From the NCBI GenBank assembly GCA_934572325.1, contig CAKTKT010000036.1, positions 1 through 18,202 on the forward strand: a DNA stretch of 18,202 bases, given 5' to 3'. Made by a program: the position numbers and the translations under genes. The notes under the pieces were generated by a model. That model ran no database searches. It was not told the DNA's origin and saw nothing but the letters and a program-made list of their open reading frames with translations. Positions 7,216 to 14,266 of this stretch are shown here, in pieces. The DNA is from an uncultured Oscillospiraceae bacterium. GTDB lineage: Bacteria > Bacillota > Clostridia > Oscillospirales > Oscillospiraceae. Each line of letters begins with the position of its first letter. Position 1 is the first letter of the stretch.

Positions 7216-7376
7216 GGGCTGCGCTGCACAATACGCCTGCGGCATCTGCCGGACAATTTGCGTCCTGATATAGTCGCTTTTTCTTGAAATACACAAAGTA
7301 TTCCCGCGAAAAAGAGCCGTCATCAGGACGCAAATTCTCTCGCCATCTGCTCCTCGCGCATTGTGCGGCGCAGCCC
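7216..7376. mobile_element. 161-bp imperfect palindrome, MITE-like or hairpin element
   Basis: The terminal arms 7216-7236 and 7356-7376 are 21-bp inverted repeats with 19 matches. The inner arms AATTTGCGTCCTGAT (7255-7269) and its perfect complement (7322-7336) form 15 bp. CTTTTTC/GAAAAAG (7277-7283, 7308-7314) and AATAC/GTATT around an ACAAA loop complete a long hairpin. Between outer and inner arms, both sides instead carry CATCTGC in direct orientation, so the element is built from arms with unpaired bubbles. No coding frame of note is inside. This organisation fits a non-autonomous palindromic element inserted right after fhs; it could also act as a terminator. No target-site duplication could be confirmed. 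Confidence 0.55.
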
Positions 7377-7401
7377 CATACACACGCCATGCAATTACCC
7401 A

Positions 7402-7430
7402 TTGACAAAGTAGGAATACAGCAGTATCAT
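7402..7430 (+). promoter_or_regulatory. Sigma-A promoter of azlCD
   Basis: TTGACA (7402-7407) and TATCAT (7425-7430) at 17-bp spacing form a near-consensus promoter. It lies outside the palindrome, 25 bp past its right end, and about 40 bp before the azlC start. Confidence 0.75.
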
Positions 7431-7470
7431 CTGCACATTCATTTTATTTATAGGAGAGGGTGCGCGGAAA

Positions 7471-8184
7471 ATGGAGGAAAAAGCGGCGAAAAAGCGGGGG
7501 ATAGACCGCACGGTGATAAGGACCGCCTTTGTAAAATCGCTTCCGGTTATGTTCAGCTATCTCTTCATCGGCATCGCCTACGGCATGACGATGGAGGAGG
7601 CGGGGCTGAAATGGTACTGGTCGCTCGCGGTCAGCTCGGCGGTGTACACGGGCGCGTACCAGTTCGTGCTGATAACGTTCCTCTCGAGCGGCGCGTCGCT
7701 TCTGACCGTGGCGCTGACGGCGCTTTTGATGAACAGCCGCCAGAGCTTCTACGCGCTGACGTTCCTCAACGACTTCAAGCGCATGGGCAGGCGCGAGCTC
7801 TACATGATCCACACCCTCACCGACGAGACCTACGCTGTCAACTGCACGCTCGGCGATGTGCCGGAGGGCGAGCGGGGCGACACGATGTTCGCCGCCGCCG
7901 TCCTGTGCCGCTTTTACTGGATCGCAAGCTCCGCCCTCGGCGGAGTCATCGGGCAGCTCATCCCGTTTAGGCTCGAGGGGATAGACTTCTGCATGACGGC
8001 GCTGTTCGTGATAATCTTCATCGACCAGTGGGAGCGCGCAGAGCGCCACACCCCCGCCCTCGCGGGGCTGGGCATAGGCATTGCGTGCCTGCTCGTCTTC
8101 GGGGCGAGCCGCTTCATGCTGCCGGCGCTGCTGATAACGTCCGGTCTGCTGGCGCTGCCCGGCGGGAAGGAGGCGCAGGCATGA
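7471..8184 (+). CDS. azlC: Branched-chain amino acid exporter large subunit, AzlC family
   Basis: The 237-residue membrane protein has the AzlC layout. A short charged N-terminus is followed by about five to six hydrophobic segments, including SLPVMFSYLFIGIAYGMTM (about 23-41), the conserved polar stretch NSRQSFYALTFLNDFK (88-103), and DETYAVNCTLGD. AzlC with AzlD exports branched-chain amino acids and their analogues (azaleucine resistance in Bacillus); some relatives handle other amino acids. The start is preceded by GGAGAGGG at about 10 bases. The azlD start overlaps its stop, so the two are translated together. The substrate cannot be read from sequence. Confidence 0.9.
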   Translation: MEEKAAKKRGIDRTVIRTAFVKSLPVMFSYLFIGIAYGMTMEEAGLKWYWSLAVSSAVYTGAYQFVLITFLSSGASLLTVALTALLMNSRQSFYALTFLNDFKRMGRRELYMIHTLTDETYAVNCTLGDVPEGERGDTMFAAAVLCRFYWIASSALGGVIGQLIPFRLEGIDFCMTALFVIIFIDQWERAERHTPALAGLGIGIACLLVFGASRFMLPALLITSGLLALPGGKEAQA

Positions 8185-8504
8185 GCACGAGCTATGTTGT
8201 CCTCGCCATCGCGGTGTCCACCGCGGTGACGTTCGCCCTGCGCGCGCTGCCGTTCGCGGCGTTCGGCGGGGAAAAGACCATGCCCGCGTGGCTGGAGCGG
8301 CTGGGGCAGACGCTGCCGAGCGCCATCATGGCGGTGCTCGTCGTCTACTGTCTCAAGGGCGCGGCGGCAGACTTCGTCGGCACGGGCGTGCCGCAGCTTA
8401 TCGCCGTCGCCGCGGTGGCGGTAAGCTACAAGCTCCGCCACAGCACATTTTTGAGCATCCTGCTCGGCACGGGCGCGTATATGGCGCTGCTGCGGTTTAT
8501 GTGA
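8181..8504 (+). CDS. azlD: Branched-chain amino acid exporter small subunit, AzlD family
   Basis: The 107-residue protein starts at the ATG that overlaps the azlC stop in ATGA, the usual coupled arrangement. It is mostly hydrophobic, with four predicted membrane segments. Family features include TFALRALPFAAF near 17-28, LERLGQTLPSAIMAVLVVYCL (about 38-58), and an RHSTFLSILLGTGAYM end. It acts as the partner of AzlC in the inner membrane complex. The longer open frame upstream of 8181 is only the overlap with azlC. Confidence 0.9.
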   Translation: MSTSYVVLAIAVSTAVTFALRALPFAAFGGEKTMPAWLERLGQTLPSAIMAVLVVYCLKGAAADFVGTGVPQLIAVAAVAVSYKLRHSTFLSILLGTGAYMALLRFM

Positions 8505-8565
8505 CAGAAGTGCGTAACACCCGAATGTGAACAGAGAAACAGCGGGGTAAAACGCCCCGAATATA

Positions 8566-8601
8566 AAAGCCGTGTCCGCCGCCGCACGGAACACGGCTTT
8601 T
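8566..8601 (+). terminator. Terminator after azlD
   Basis: AAAGCCGTGT-CCG pairs with CGG-A-ACACGGCTTT around a short loop, giving a stem of about 13 bp with one bulge. It ends in TTTT, so the U-tract is mostly within the stem. It separates azlCD from the regulator gene. Confidence 0.65.
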
Positions 8602-8665
8602 GCCGTATCTGCGGCGGAAAAGCGGGATTTTTCCGCAAAAGGGGCTTTTCTTTTAACCGCGCGTC

Positions 8666-8674
8666 TGGTATACT
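8666..8674 (+). promoter_or_regulatory. Extended -10 promoter of the RpiR-type regulator
   Basis: TGGTATACT carries TATACT (8669-8674) with a TGn extension. The -35 region upstream is T-rich (TTTTCT at 17 bp) and weak. The transcript would carry about 65 bases of leader that includes GTAAC/GTTAC repeats. Confidence 0.55.
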
Positions 8675-8704
8675 CAAGGAGGATAAAGGAGCGGAACAAA
8701 ACCC

Positions 8705-8731
8705 GTAACACCGTTACAGGAATAGAGTAAC
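8705..8731 (+). promoter_or_regulatory. GTAAC/GTTAC repeats, possible operator
   Basis: GTAAC (8705-8709) and GTTAC (8713-8717) form an inverted repeat with a 3-bp centre, and a third GTAAC follows at 8727-8731. They lie between the regulator's promoter and its start codon, a place suited to autoregulation. The same half-sites recur in the gap before aguA. The binding protein is unproven. Confidence 0.35.
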
Positions 8732-8746
8732 AAGGAGAAGGCGCCC

Positions 8747-9529
8747 ATGGATTTTTACGAGCAGACCAGCAGCAATATGCCCAAGCTCTCCTCTACGGAG
8801 CAGAACATCTTCAACTACGTGATAAAAAATATGCACCTCGTGAAGAACATGAGCATCCGCGAGCTGTCGCAGACCTGCTTTGTCTCGACGACGACGCTTT
8901 TCCGCTTCGTGAAGAAGCTGGGCTTCGAGGGGTACGCCGACTTCATAGAGGCGGTGCGCCGCACGGAGACGGAGAGCCGCAAGATACACATCCCGAAGAT
9001 CGTCCACGACGACAATTACCGCGACAGCTATCTCAAAAACGTTGTGGAGGCGGTGAAGGTGATAACGGACGAGAAAATAGAGAAATTCCACACCATCATG
9101 AACCGCAACCCGCATATCTACATCCTCGCCGAGGGGCTGAGCCGCGAGGTGGGGAAGTATTTCTCGCGCCTGCTGACGACGATGGGCTACAACGTGGAGA
9201 TGCCGACGGAGGAGTATGAGTTCGCCTCGCTCCTGCGGCGCGTCAAGCGGGACGATGTGCTGCTCATACTGTCCTACACCGGCAACAACCACAACGTCAT
9301 ACACGAGATAGAGCGCATCTTCGCCATCGCCACGCCCACGATCATCTCCTTCACCCGCGCCGACAACAACGCCGTGCAGAACATGAGCGACCTCAACTTC
9401 TACGTCTTTGCCGACGAGATAGACTACGAGGGGATAGACGTGACCTCGCGCTGCGGCATGATAGCGATAATGGAGACGCTCATATACAAGCGCCTGACCC
9501 GCGTACAGAACAGCGCCGCAGACATATGA
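8747..9529 (+). CDS. MurR/RpiR-family transcriptional regulator (HTH + SIS)
   Basis: The 260-residue protein has an N-terminal RpiR helix-turn-helix domain (about 1-77) with SIRELSQTCFVSTTTLFRFVKKLGFEGYADF at 36-66. A SIS domain follows (about 107-245) with LILSYTGNNHNVIHEI at 173-188, corresponding to the ligand-binding Ser/Thr loop. RpiR proteins usually sense phosphosugars, but the family also has members beside amino acid catabolic genes. It sits directly upstream of aguA in the same direction, with its own promoter and a terminator behind it. A role in agmatine gene control is therefore likely from position but not shown. Known agmatine loci often use a LuxR-type AguR instead. ATG 8747 follows AAGGAG. 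Confidence 0.88.
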   Translation: MDFYEQTSSNMPKLSSTEQNIFNYVIKNMHLVKNMSIRELSQTCFVSTTTLFRFVKKLGFEGYADFIEAVRRTETESRKIHIPKIVHDDNYRDSYLKNVVEAVKVITDEKIEKFHTIMNRNPHIYILAEGLSREVGKYFSRLLTTMGYNVEMPTEEYEFASLLRRVKRDDVLLILSYTGNNHNVIHEIERIFAIATPTIISFTRADNNAVQNMSDLNFYVFADEIDYEGIDVTSRCGMIAIMETLIYKRLTRVQNSAADI

Positions 9530-9604
9530 CGGGCAAAAAACGGCAGCTTTCGCCGAAAATCGACGTTTTTCGGGGAGAAGCAGCACGGATAGGAGCGCAT
9601 AAAA
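9530..9604 (+). other. Short gap with a hairpin behind the regulator
   Basis: CCGAAAA (9553-9559) pairs with TTTTCGG (9567-9573), a weak hairpin just after the regulator stop. No promoter or reading frame is supported here. Confidence 0.3.
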
Positions 9605-9645
9605 CGCGCCGTTACCTGATAAGTAACGGCGCGACATTTTTATTT
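9605..9645 (+). terminator. Intrinsic terminator after the regulator gene
   Basis: A perfect 11-bp stem CGCGCCGTTAC (9605-9615)/GTAACGGCGCG (9623-9633) with a 7-base loop is followed by ACATTTTTATTT. It isolates the regulator transcript from the aguA operon. The stem itself contains the GTTAC/GTAAC pair also seen in front of the regulator. Confidence 0.75.
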
Positions 9646-9672
9646 ACGGCGTTACAATACCGAGTGAATAAA

Positions 9673-9701
9673 TTGACAATGATAATATTATAGGATATTC
9701 T
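9673..9701 (+). promoter_or_regulatory. Sigma-A promoter of the agmatine operon
   Basis: TTGACA (9673-9678) and TATTCT (9696-9701) are separated by 17 bp of AT-rich DNA. The predicted start is near 9708, leaving a leader of about 160 bases before aguA. A GTTAC half-site (9651-9655) lies 17 bp upstream of the -35 box. Confidence 0.75.
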
Positions 9702-9719
9702 TGTGCCATAGGACGATGC

Positions 9720-9803
9720 GAAGCCCGCCCCGACCCGCGCAATATGTGGAAAACTGACAAAAAGCGCCCGTGCAGTACGGAGAGCGCGGCAATGCCGGGC
9801 TTC
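9720..9803 (+). ncRNA. Structured leader RNA candidate upstream of aguA
   Basis: GAAGCCCG (9720-9727) pairs perfectly with CGGGCTTC (9796-9803), closing an 84-base domain. Inside, CCGCGC (9735-9740) pairs with GCGCGG (9784-9789), leaving a nearly symmetrical internal loop of 7 and 6 bases. CCGT/ACGG (9768-9771, 9777-9780) forms a small hairpin. A competing helix can form between GCGC at 9764-9767 and GCGC at 9784-9787, extending that hairpin and breaking the second stem. It matches no riboswitch class that I recognise, including guanidine types. Function is inference. Confidence 0.45.
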
Positions 9804-9869
9804 CGGCGGCGTAACGGCGGACAGTATCGCAGGAACGCAACTTTACAATACAGGAAAGGAACTGATACT

Positions 9870-10964
9870 ATGGCAAAACGTATCGACAGCACCCCGAGGA
9901 AGGACGGCTTCAGAATGCCGGCGGAATTTGAACCGCAGAAGCAGATATGGATGCTCTGGCCGGAGCGCCCTGACAACTGGCGCGACGGGGCAAAGCCCGC
10001 GCAGAGGGTCTTTGCGGACGTGGCAAAGGCGATAAGCGAGTTTGAGCCCGTGACCATGTGCGTCAGCCCCGCGCAGTACGCCCACGCGCGCAACGTCCTG
10101 CCGCCGGAGATCCGCGTGGTGGAGATGACCTCCAACGACGCATGGATACGCGACTGCGGTCCGACGTTCGTTGTCAACGACAAGGGCGAGGTCCGCGCGA
10201 ACGACTGGTCGTTCAACGCATGGGGCGGGCTCTTCGACGGGCTCTACTTCCCGTGGGATCAGGACGATCTCGTGGCGCAGAAGGTCTGCGACATCGAGGG
10301 CGTGGACACCTACCGCACGCCCGACTTCGTGCTGGAGGGCGGCTCCATCCACGTTGACGGCGAGGGCACGCTGCTGACAACGAAGATGTGCCTGCTCAGC
10401 GAGGGGCGCAACCCCGAAATGACGCAGCAGGAGATAGAGGAGAAGCTCAAGGAGCACCTCAACCTCGAAAAGATAATCTGGATAAGCGACGGCATAGATC
10501 CGGCGGAGACGAACGGGCACATCGACGACGTGGCGTGCTTCGTGCGCCCGGGCGAGGTCGCGTGCATCTGGACGGACGATCCCGAGCACCCGTTCTACGA
10601 GCAGGCGCAGGCGGCGTACAGGGAGCTGAGCGAGGCGACGGACGCCAAGGGCAGAAAGCTCAAGATACACAAGCTCTGCCTGACGAAGAAGCCCTGCCTG
10701 CTGCACGGCGCGGACACGATAGAGGCTATCGAGGGCACGATCCCACGCGAGGACGGCGAGGTCGCCATCGCGTCCTACATGAACTTCCTCATCGTCAACG
10801 GCGGCATAATCCTGCCTCAGTACGGCGACGAGAACGATCAGCTCGCCGTCGAGCAGGTTCAGGCGATGTTTCCGGAGCGTCGGGTCGTCGGCGTGCGCAC
10901 GGAGGAGGTCGCCTACGGCGGCGGCAACATCCACTGCATCACCCAGCAGCAGCCCCTCGGCTGA
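9870..10964 (+). CDS. aguA: Agmatine deiminase
   Basis: AguA hydrolyses agmatine to N-carbamoylputrescine and ammonia. The 364-residue protein belongs to the guanidino-group-modifying superfamily. It carries NDAWIRDCGPTFVV (89-102, with D95), VLEGGSIHVDGEG (E156), ETNGHIDDV (H217), and the catalytic cysteine in GGGNIHCITQQQP (C356), each one residue offset from the positions known in the Enterococcus enzyme. ATG 9870 is chosen for its AAGGA site and family-like start; an in-frame ATG at 9744 has no ribosome binding site and would run through the structured leader. It is the first gene of the agmatine operon. Confidence 0.96.
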   Translation: MAKRIDSTPRKDGFRMPAEFEPQKQIWMLWPERPDNWRDGAKPAQRVFADVAKAISEFEPVTMCVSPAQYAHARNVLPPEIRVVEMTSNDAWIRDCGPTFVVNDKGEVRANDWSFNAWGGLFDGLYFPWDQDDLVAQKVCDIEGVDTYRTPDFVLEGGSIHVDGEGTLLTTKMCLLSEGRNPEMTQQEIEEKLKEHLNLEKIIWISDGIDPAETNGHIDDVACFVRPGEVACIWTDDPEHPFYEQAQAAYRELSEATDAKGRKLKIHKLCLTKKPCLLHGADTIEAIEGTIPREDGEVAIASYMNFLIVNGGIILPQYGDENDQLAVEQVQAMFPERRVVGVRTEEVAYGGGNIHCITQQQPLG

Positions 10965-11043
10965 ACCGACGATACCGACGTTCCCTCTCCACCCGCGTTT
11001 CCCTCGCAGGACAGCAACATAACATAGAATAAAGTCAACAATC

Positions 11044-11071
11044 GCGGCGCGCGGCGAAGCGCCCGCGCCGC
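11044..11071 (+). repeat. Intercistronic GC-rich hairpin between aguA and the APC gene
   Basis: GCGGCGCG plus GGCG, with one bulged C, pairs with CGCC plus CGCGCCGC around an AAG loop. No T-run follows, so it is not a standard terminator. It sits in a 133-bp gap that otherwise shows nothing, 26 bases before the next start codon. It could protect the aguA end of the message or set gene ratios. Confidence 0.5.
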
Positions 11072-11097
11072 ACGAGAGAAAAAGGAGAATTATTATA

Positions 11098-12450
11098 GTG
11101 GAAGACAATAAAAAGGTAAGCCTTGTAAGGACAGTATTGTTCACGGTGTGCAGCATCCTCGTCCTTGACTCGTTCGTTGCACCCGCGATAATCGGCGTGT
11201 CGTCCATCACGATATGGATAGTCACGGCAATAATATTCTTCATCCCCTACGGTCTTTTGTCCGCCGAGCTTGGCAGCACATACCCCGACGACGGCGGCAT
11301 AGTGAGCTGGGTCGATCGCGCGTTCGGCGAGTATCCGAGCGTTCTGGTCGGCTGGATGTACTGGGTCAACGTGGCGTTCTGGATGCCCGCGGTGTTCACC
11401 GCGTTCTCCGGCTGGCTCACGCTCGCCATCTTTCCGGAGATGAGCACCGTCGTGCAGGCGGTCATCGCCGTGGCGATGTGCTGGCTGATAGTGTGGATAG
11501 GCGTGCGCGGCATTGAGCTTTCCGTGCTCGTGAGCAGCATCATGGCTATCATCAAGATGGCGATACTCGTCATTTTCGGCTTCATGGGCATCGCCTACGG
11601 CGTCAAGTACGGGCTTGCCAACGACTTCTCGCCGGCAAGCTGGATGCCCACCTGGGACAACACCGTCACCTATATCGCCGCAATTGTCTATAACCTCCTC
11701 GGCTTTGAGCTTATCGGCTCTATCGGCTCGAAGATAGACGACCCCAAGCGCACCGTGCCCAAGATGACCATAATCGCAGGCGCTGCGATTACCTTCCTGT
11801 ACGCCTTCGGCACGTTCGGCGTGCTCGCGGCAATCCCCGCGGCGAATGTGGACGAGGTGGACGGCTTCGTCTACGCCCTGCAGGAGCTGTGCTCCGTGTT
11901 CGGACCGGCGCAGATGCCGATGTTCTACATCCTCGTCGTCCTCGCCATCCTCACCCTCGTCGCCAACATGATCACCTGGACCATGGGCGCAAACGAGTCC
12001 TTCATGGGCGCGGAGCTTGACAAGCGCGTCAAGTTCTTCGGACACCGCAGCAGTAAGTACGGCACGGCGGACAACCTCTACTACCTCATGGGCGCTATCT
12101 CCTCCGTGCTCATCATCCTCAACTACTCCCTCTCCGGCAACGCAAACGAAATCTTCTGGACGCTCTTCTCGTTCGCGTCCATCGTGTTCATGCTCAACTA
12201 CCTCTTCATGTTCCCCGCGGCGCTCAAGCTCAAATATAGCGACGACACCCCGCGCCAGTACGCCGTTCCCGGCGGCAAGACCGGTATGTGGATATGCTCG
12301 GTGCTGTGCTTTGTGTGCGTGGCGCTCGCGTGCTACTTCCTCGTTGACTGGGATTTCTCCGGCTACGCCTTCTGGATGCAGTTTATCGGCGTTATCCTCG
12401 TGGTGATCTCCGGCACGTGGATATACAAGGCGGGCAAGGGAAAATCCTGA
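11098..12450 (+). CDS. APC-family transporter, probable agmatine/putrescine antiporter
   Basis: A 450-residue protein of about 12 membrane helices from the amino acid-polyamine-organocation superfamily. Helix 1 contains the SFVAPAIIGVSS glycine/polar break. A conserved AELGSTYPDDGGIVSWVDRAFGE loop follows at about 54-76, and YNLLGFELIGSIGSKIDDPKRTVPK lies near 200-224. Its place right after aguA and in the same operon as PTC and carbamate kinase matches the AguD exchanger, which brings in agmatine and exports putrescine. The start is GTG at 11098 after AAAGGAG. Substrate assignment rests on context; a different amino acid or polyamine is possible. Confidence 0.82.
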   Translation: MEDNKKVSLVRTVLFTVCSILVLDSFVAPAIIGVSSITIWIVTAIIFFIPYGLLSAELGSTYPDDGGIVSWVDRAFGEYPSVLVGWMYWVNVAFWMPAVFTAFSGWLTLAIFPEMSTVVQAVIAVAMCWLIVWIGVRGIELSVLVSSIMAIIKMAILVIFGFMGIAYGVKYGLANDFSPASWMPTWDNTVTYIAAIVYNLLGFELIGSIGSKIDDPKRTVPKMTIIAGAAITFLYAFGTFGVLAAIPAANVDEVDGFVYALQELCSVFGPAQMPMFYILVVLAILTLVANMITWTMGANESFMGAELDKRVKFFGHRSSKYGTADNLYYLMGAISSVLIILNYSLSGNANEIFWTLFSFASIVFMLNYLFMFPAALKLKYSDDTPRQYAVPGGKTGMWICSVLCFVCVALACYFLVDWDFSGYAFWMQFIGVILVVISGTWIYKAGKGKS

Positions 12451-12490
12451 GCGCAGACATAACATTTAGGGTAAAGAGGGCGATAGCCGC

Positions 12491-14197
12491 GTGAAGACAA
12501 AGAAAATATCCTGCCTGCTGCTGATACTGGCGGCGGCTGCCGCCGTCGCGTACCTCGGTCTCGTGTCCGGCTCCCTGCCGGACACAGGCTCGCCGGCGGC
12601 GCTGGGGGCGAGCCTCGGCGCGATGAGCCTGCTGCCGATAATCCTCGCCGTGGCGCTCGCGTTCGTCACGGGCGACGTGATACTCTCGCTCTTCACCGGC
12701 TACATCGGCGGGGTGACGATGCTCGCCGTGGCGGAGGGCACGGGCGCGGCGGCGCTGCCCGACGCAGTGCTCGGCAGCGTATGCCGGGGCGTCGTCGCCA
12801 CGGCGAGCTCGTGGGATAACGCCTCCGTGCTCATCCTCTGCGTCGCCGTGGGCGGCATGGTGGAGGTGCTGCGCCATTCCGGCGGGTTCACGGTGCTCGC
12901 GCGGCGGCTCGTCCGGCGCATCAACAGCCCGCGAAAGGCAAACATAGTCTCGCAGCTTTTCTGCACGCTCTTTTTCTTCGACGACTACGCAAACGCGCTC
13001 ATCTCGGGTCCCGTGCTTCAGACCATGACCGACAGGGCGGGGCTGAGCCGCGCCCGGCTAAGCTACATCGTCGATTCCACTGCCGCGCCCGTCGCGGGCA
13101 TCGCCGTGGTGTCGAGCTGGGTGGCGGTGGAGGTGTCGGTGATAGACGAGGGGCTGGCGCTGGCGGGGCTGGGCATATCCGGGTTCGAGCTTTTCCTGCG
13201 CAGCATACCCTACTGCTTCTACTGTCTGTTCTGTCTGGCGTTCGTGATGGAAAGCTCCGTGATGGGGCGGGAATACGGTCCCATGCTCACGGCGGAGCGC
13301 GAGGCGCGCCGCGCCCGGCGCGAGAACGCCGCCGCAGGCGCGGCGGCGCAGGAGTCACCCTCGGACAAGACCGACGGGCGGCGCGTGTTCGTGTGCGTTT
13401 TCAGCGTGGCGCTGCTTCTGGTGACGGCGATGCTGTCGTTTTACACCTCCGGACGCGCGCAGGCGGTGGCGCTGGGGCTCATCGAGGACGGCGCGCCGTT
13501 CTCTCCGGCGACGCTGTCCACCGCAGTGGCGCAGGCGGACACGATCTTCCTCGTGCTGCGCGCGGCGCTGCTGTGCGGGCTGGCGGCGATCGCGCTGTCA
13601 ACGCTGCTGGGGCTCGGCTCCGTGGGCGAGGGGATAAGGGCGTGGCTGCGCGGCGCGGAGGCGCTCATGCCGACGATAGTGATACTGCTTCTGGCGTGGT
13701 CGCTCGCGGACGCGGTCAGAGAGCTCGGCACGGTCTACTATGTCGTGGAGATAATAAGCGCGGGTGTTCCGGCGTTTCTTGTGCCGTCGCTCATCTTCGT
13801 GTGCTGCTGCCTTATCTCGTTCGCGTCGGGCAGCTACGGGTGTATGTTCATGGTCATGCCTATGGCGATCCCCATCGCGTCCGCCGTGATCGGTGCGGAA
13901 AACCTCAGCGGCGAGTGCAGCTTTCTTCTGCTGTGCGTGGCGGCGGTGCTGTCCGGCAGCATCTTCGGCGATCACTGCTCCCCCATGACGGACTGCACCG
14001 TCCTCGCCGCGCTCGGCAGCGGGTGCAGCATCATGGAGCACGTCAAGACCCAGCTTCCCTACGCCCTGACGGTCGCCGCAGTGACGATACTGTTCGGCAC
14101 GCTGCCCACGGCGCTCGGCGTGAGCGTGTGGCTCTCGCTGATTATCGGCTGCGCGGTGATGGCGGCGGCGCTGTTCATCGCGGGCAAGAAACCTTAG
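12491..14197 (+). CDS. NhaC-family antiporter
   Basis: A 568-residue polytopic protein with the NhaC (TC 2.A.35) hallmarks: FFDDYANALISGP (162-174), VDSTAAPVAGIAVVSSW (194-210), and SIFGDHCSPMTDCTVLAA (490-507). A hydrophilic, Arg/Ala-rich cytoplasmic loop lies near 268-298. The family exchanges Na+ for H+, and some members exchange organic acids, as MleN does with malate and lactate. GTG 12491 follows AAGAGGG at about 10 bases. It lies 40 bp after the APC gene and 69 bp before putrescine carbamoyltransferase, all in one direction, so it is almost certainly cotranscribed. It is not part of the textbook agmatine operon; it may support ion or pH balance or carry a pathway compound. Confidence 0.85.
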   Translation: MKTKKISCLLLILAAAAAVAYLGLVSGSLPDTGSPAALGASLGAMSLLPIILAVALAFVTGDVILSLFTGYIGGVTMLAVAEGTGAAALPDAVLGSVCRGVVATASSWDNASVLILCVAVGGMVEVLRHSGGFTVLARRLVRRINSPRKANIVSQLFCTLFFFDDYANALISGPVLQTMTDRAGLSRARLSYIVDSTAAPVAGIAVVSSWVAVEVSVIDEGLALAGLGISGFELFLRSIPYCFYCLFCLAFVMESSVMGREYGPMLTAEREARRARRENAAAGAAAQESPSDKTDGRRVFVCVFSVALLLVTAMLSFYTSGRAQAVALGLIEDGAPFSPATLSTAVAQADTIFLVLRAALLCGLAAIALSTLLGLGSVGEGIRAWLRGAEALMPTIVILLLAWSLADAVRELGTVYYVVEIISAGVPAFLVPSLIFVCCCLISFASGSYGCMFMVMPMAIPIASAVIGAENLSGECSFLLLCVAAVLSGSIFGDHCSPMTDCTVLAALGSGCSIMEHVKTQLPYALTVAAVTILFGTLPTALGVSVWLSLIIGCAVMAAALFIAGKKP

Positions 14198-14266
14198 ATC
14201 GGTAAACAAATCCGACAGAATTTTAATATAAAAAAGGAAAAAACATTATTACACACGGAGGAGACC

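Noticed and set aside
5531..7408. 625-codon minus-strand open frame opposite fhs
   Set aside because: It mirrors fhs, is rich in Arg/His/Ala as antisense frames of GC-rich genes are, and runs into the palindrome.
9744..9869. N-terminal extension of aguA from ATG 9744
   Set aside because: No ribosome binding site, it crosses the structured leader, and the family begins near MAKRIDSTPRKDGFRMPAEF.
11035..12465. 476-codon minus-strand open frame opposite the APC gene
   Set aside because: The His/Asp/Glu-rich product is the complement of a membrane protein gene; no start signal.
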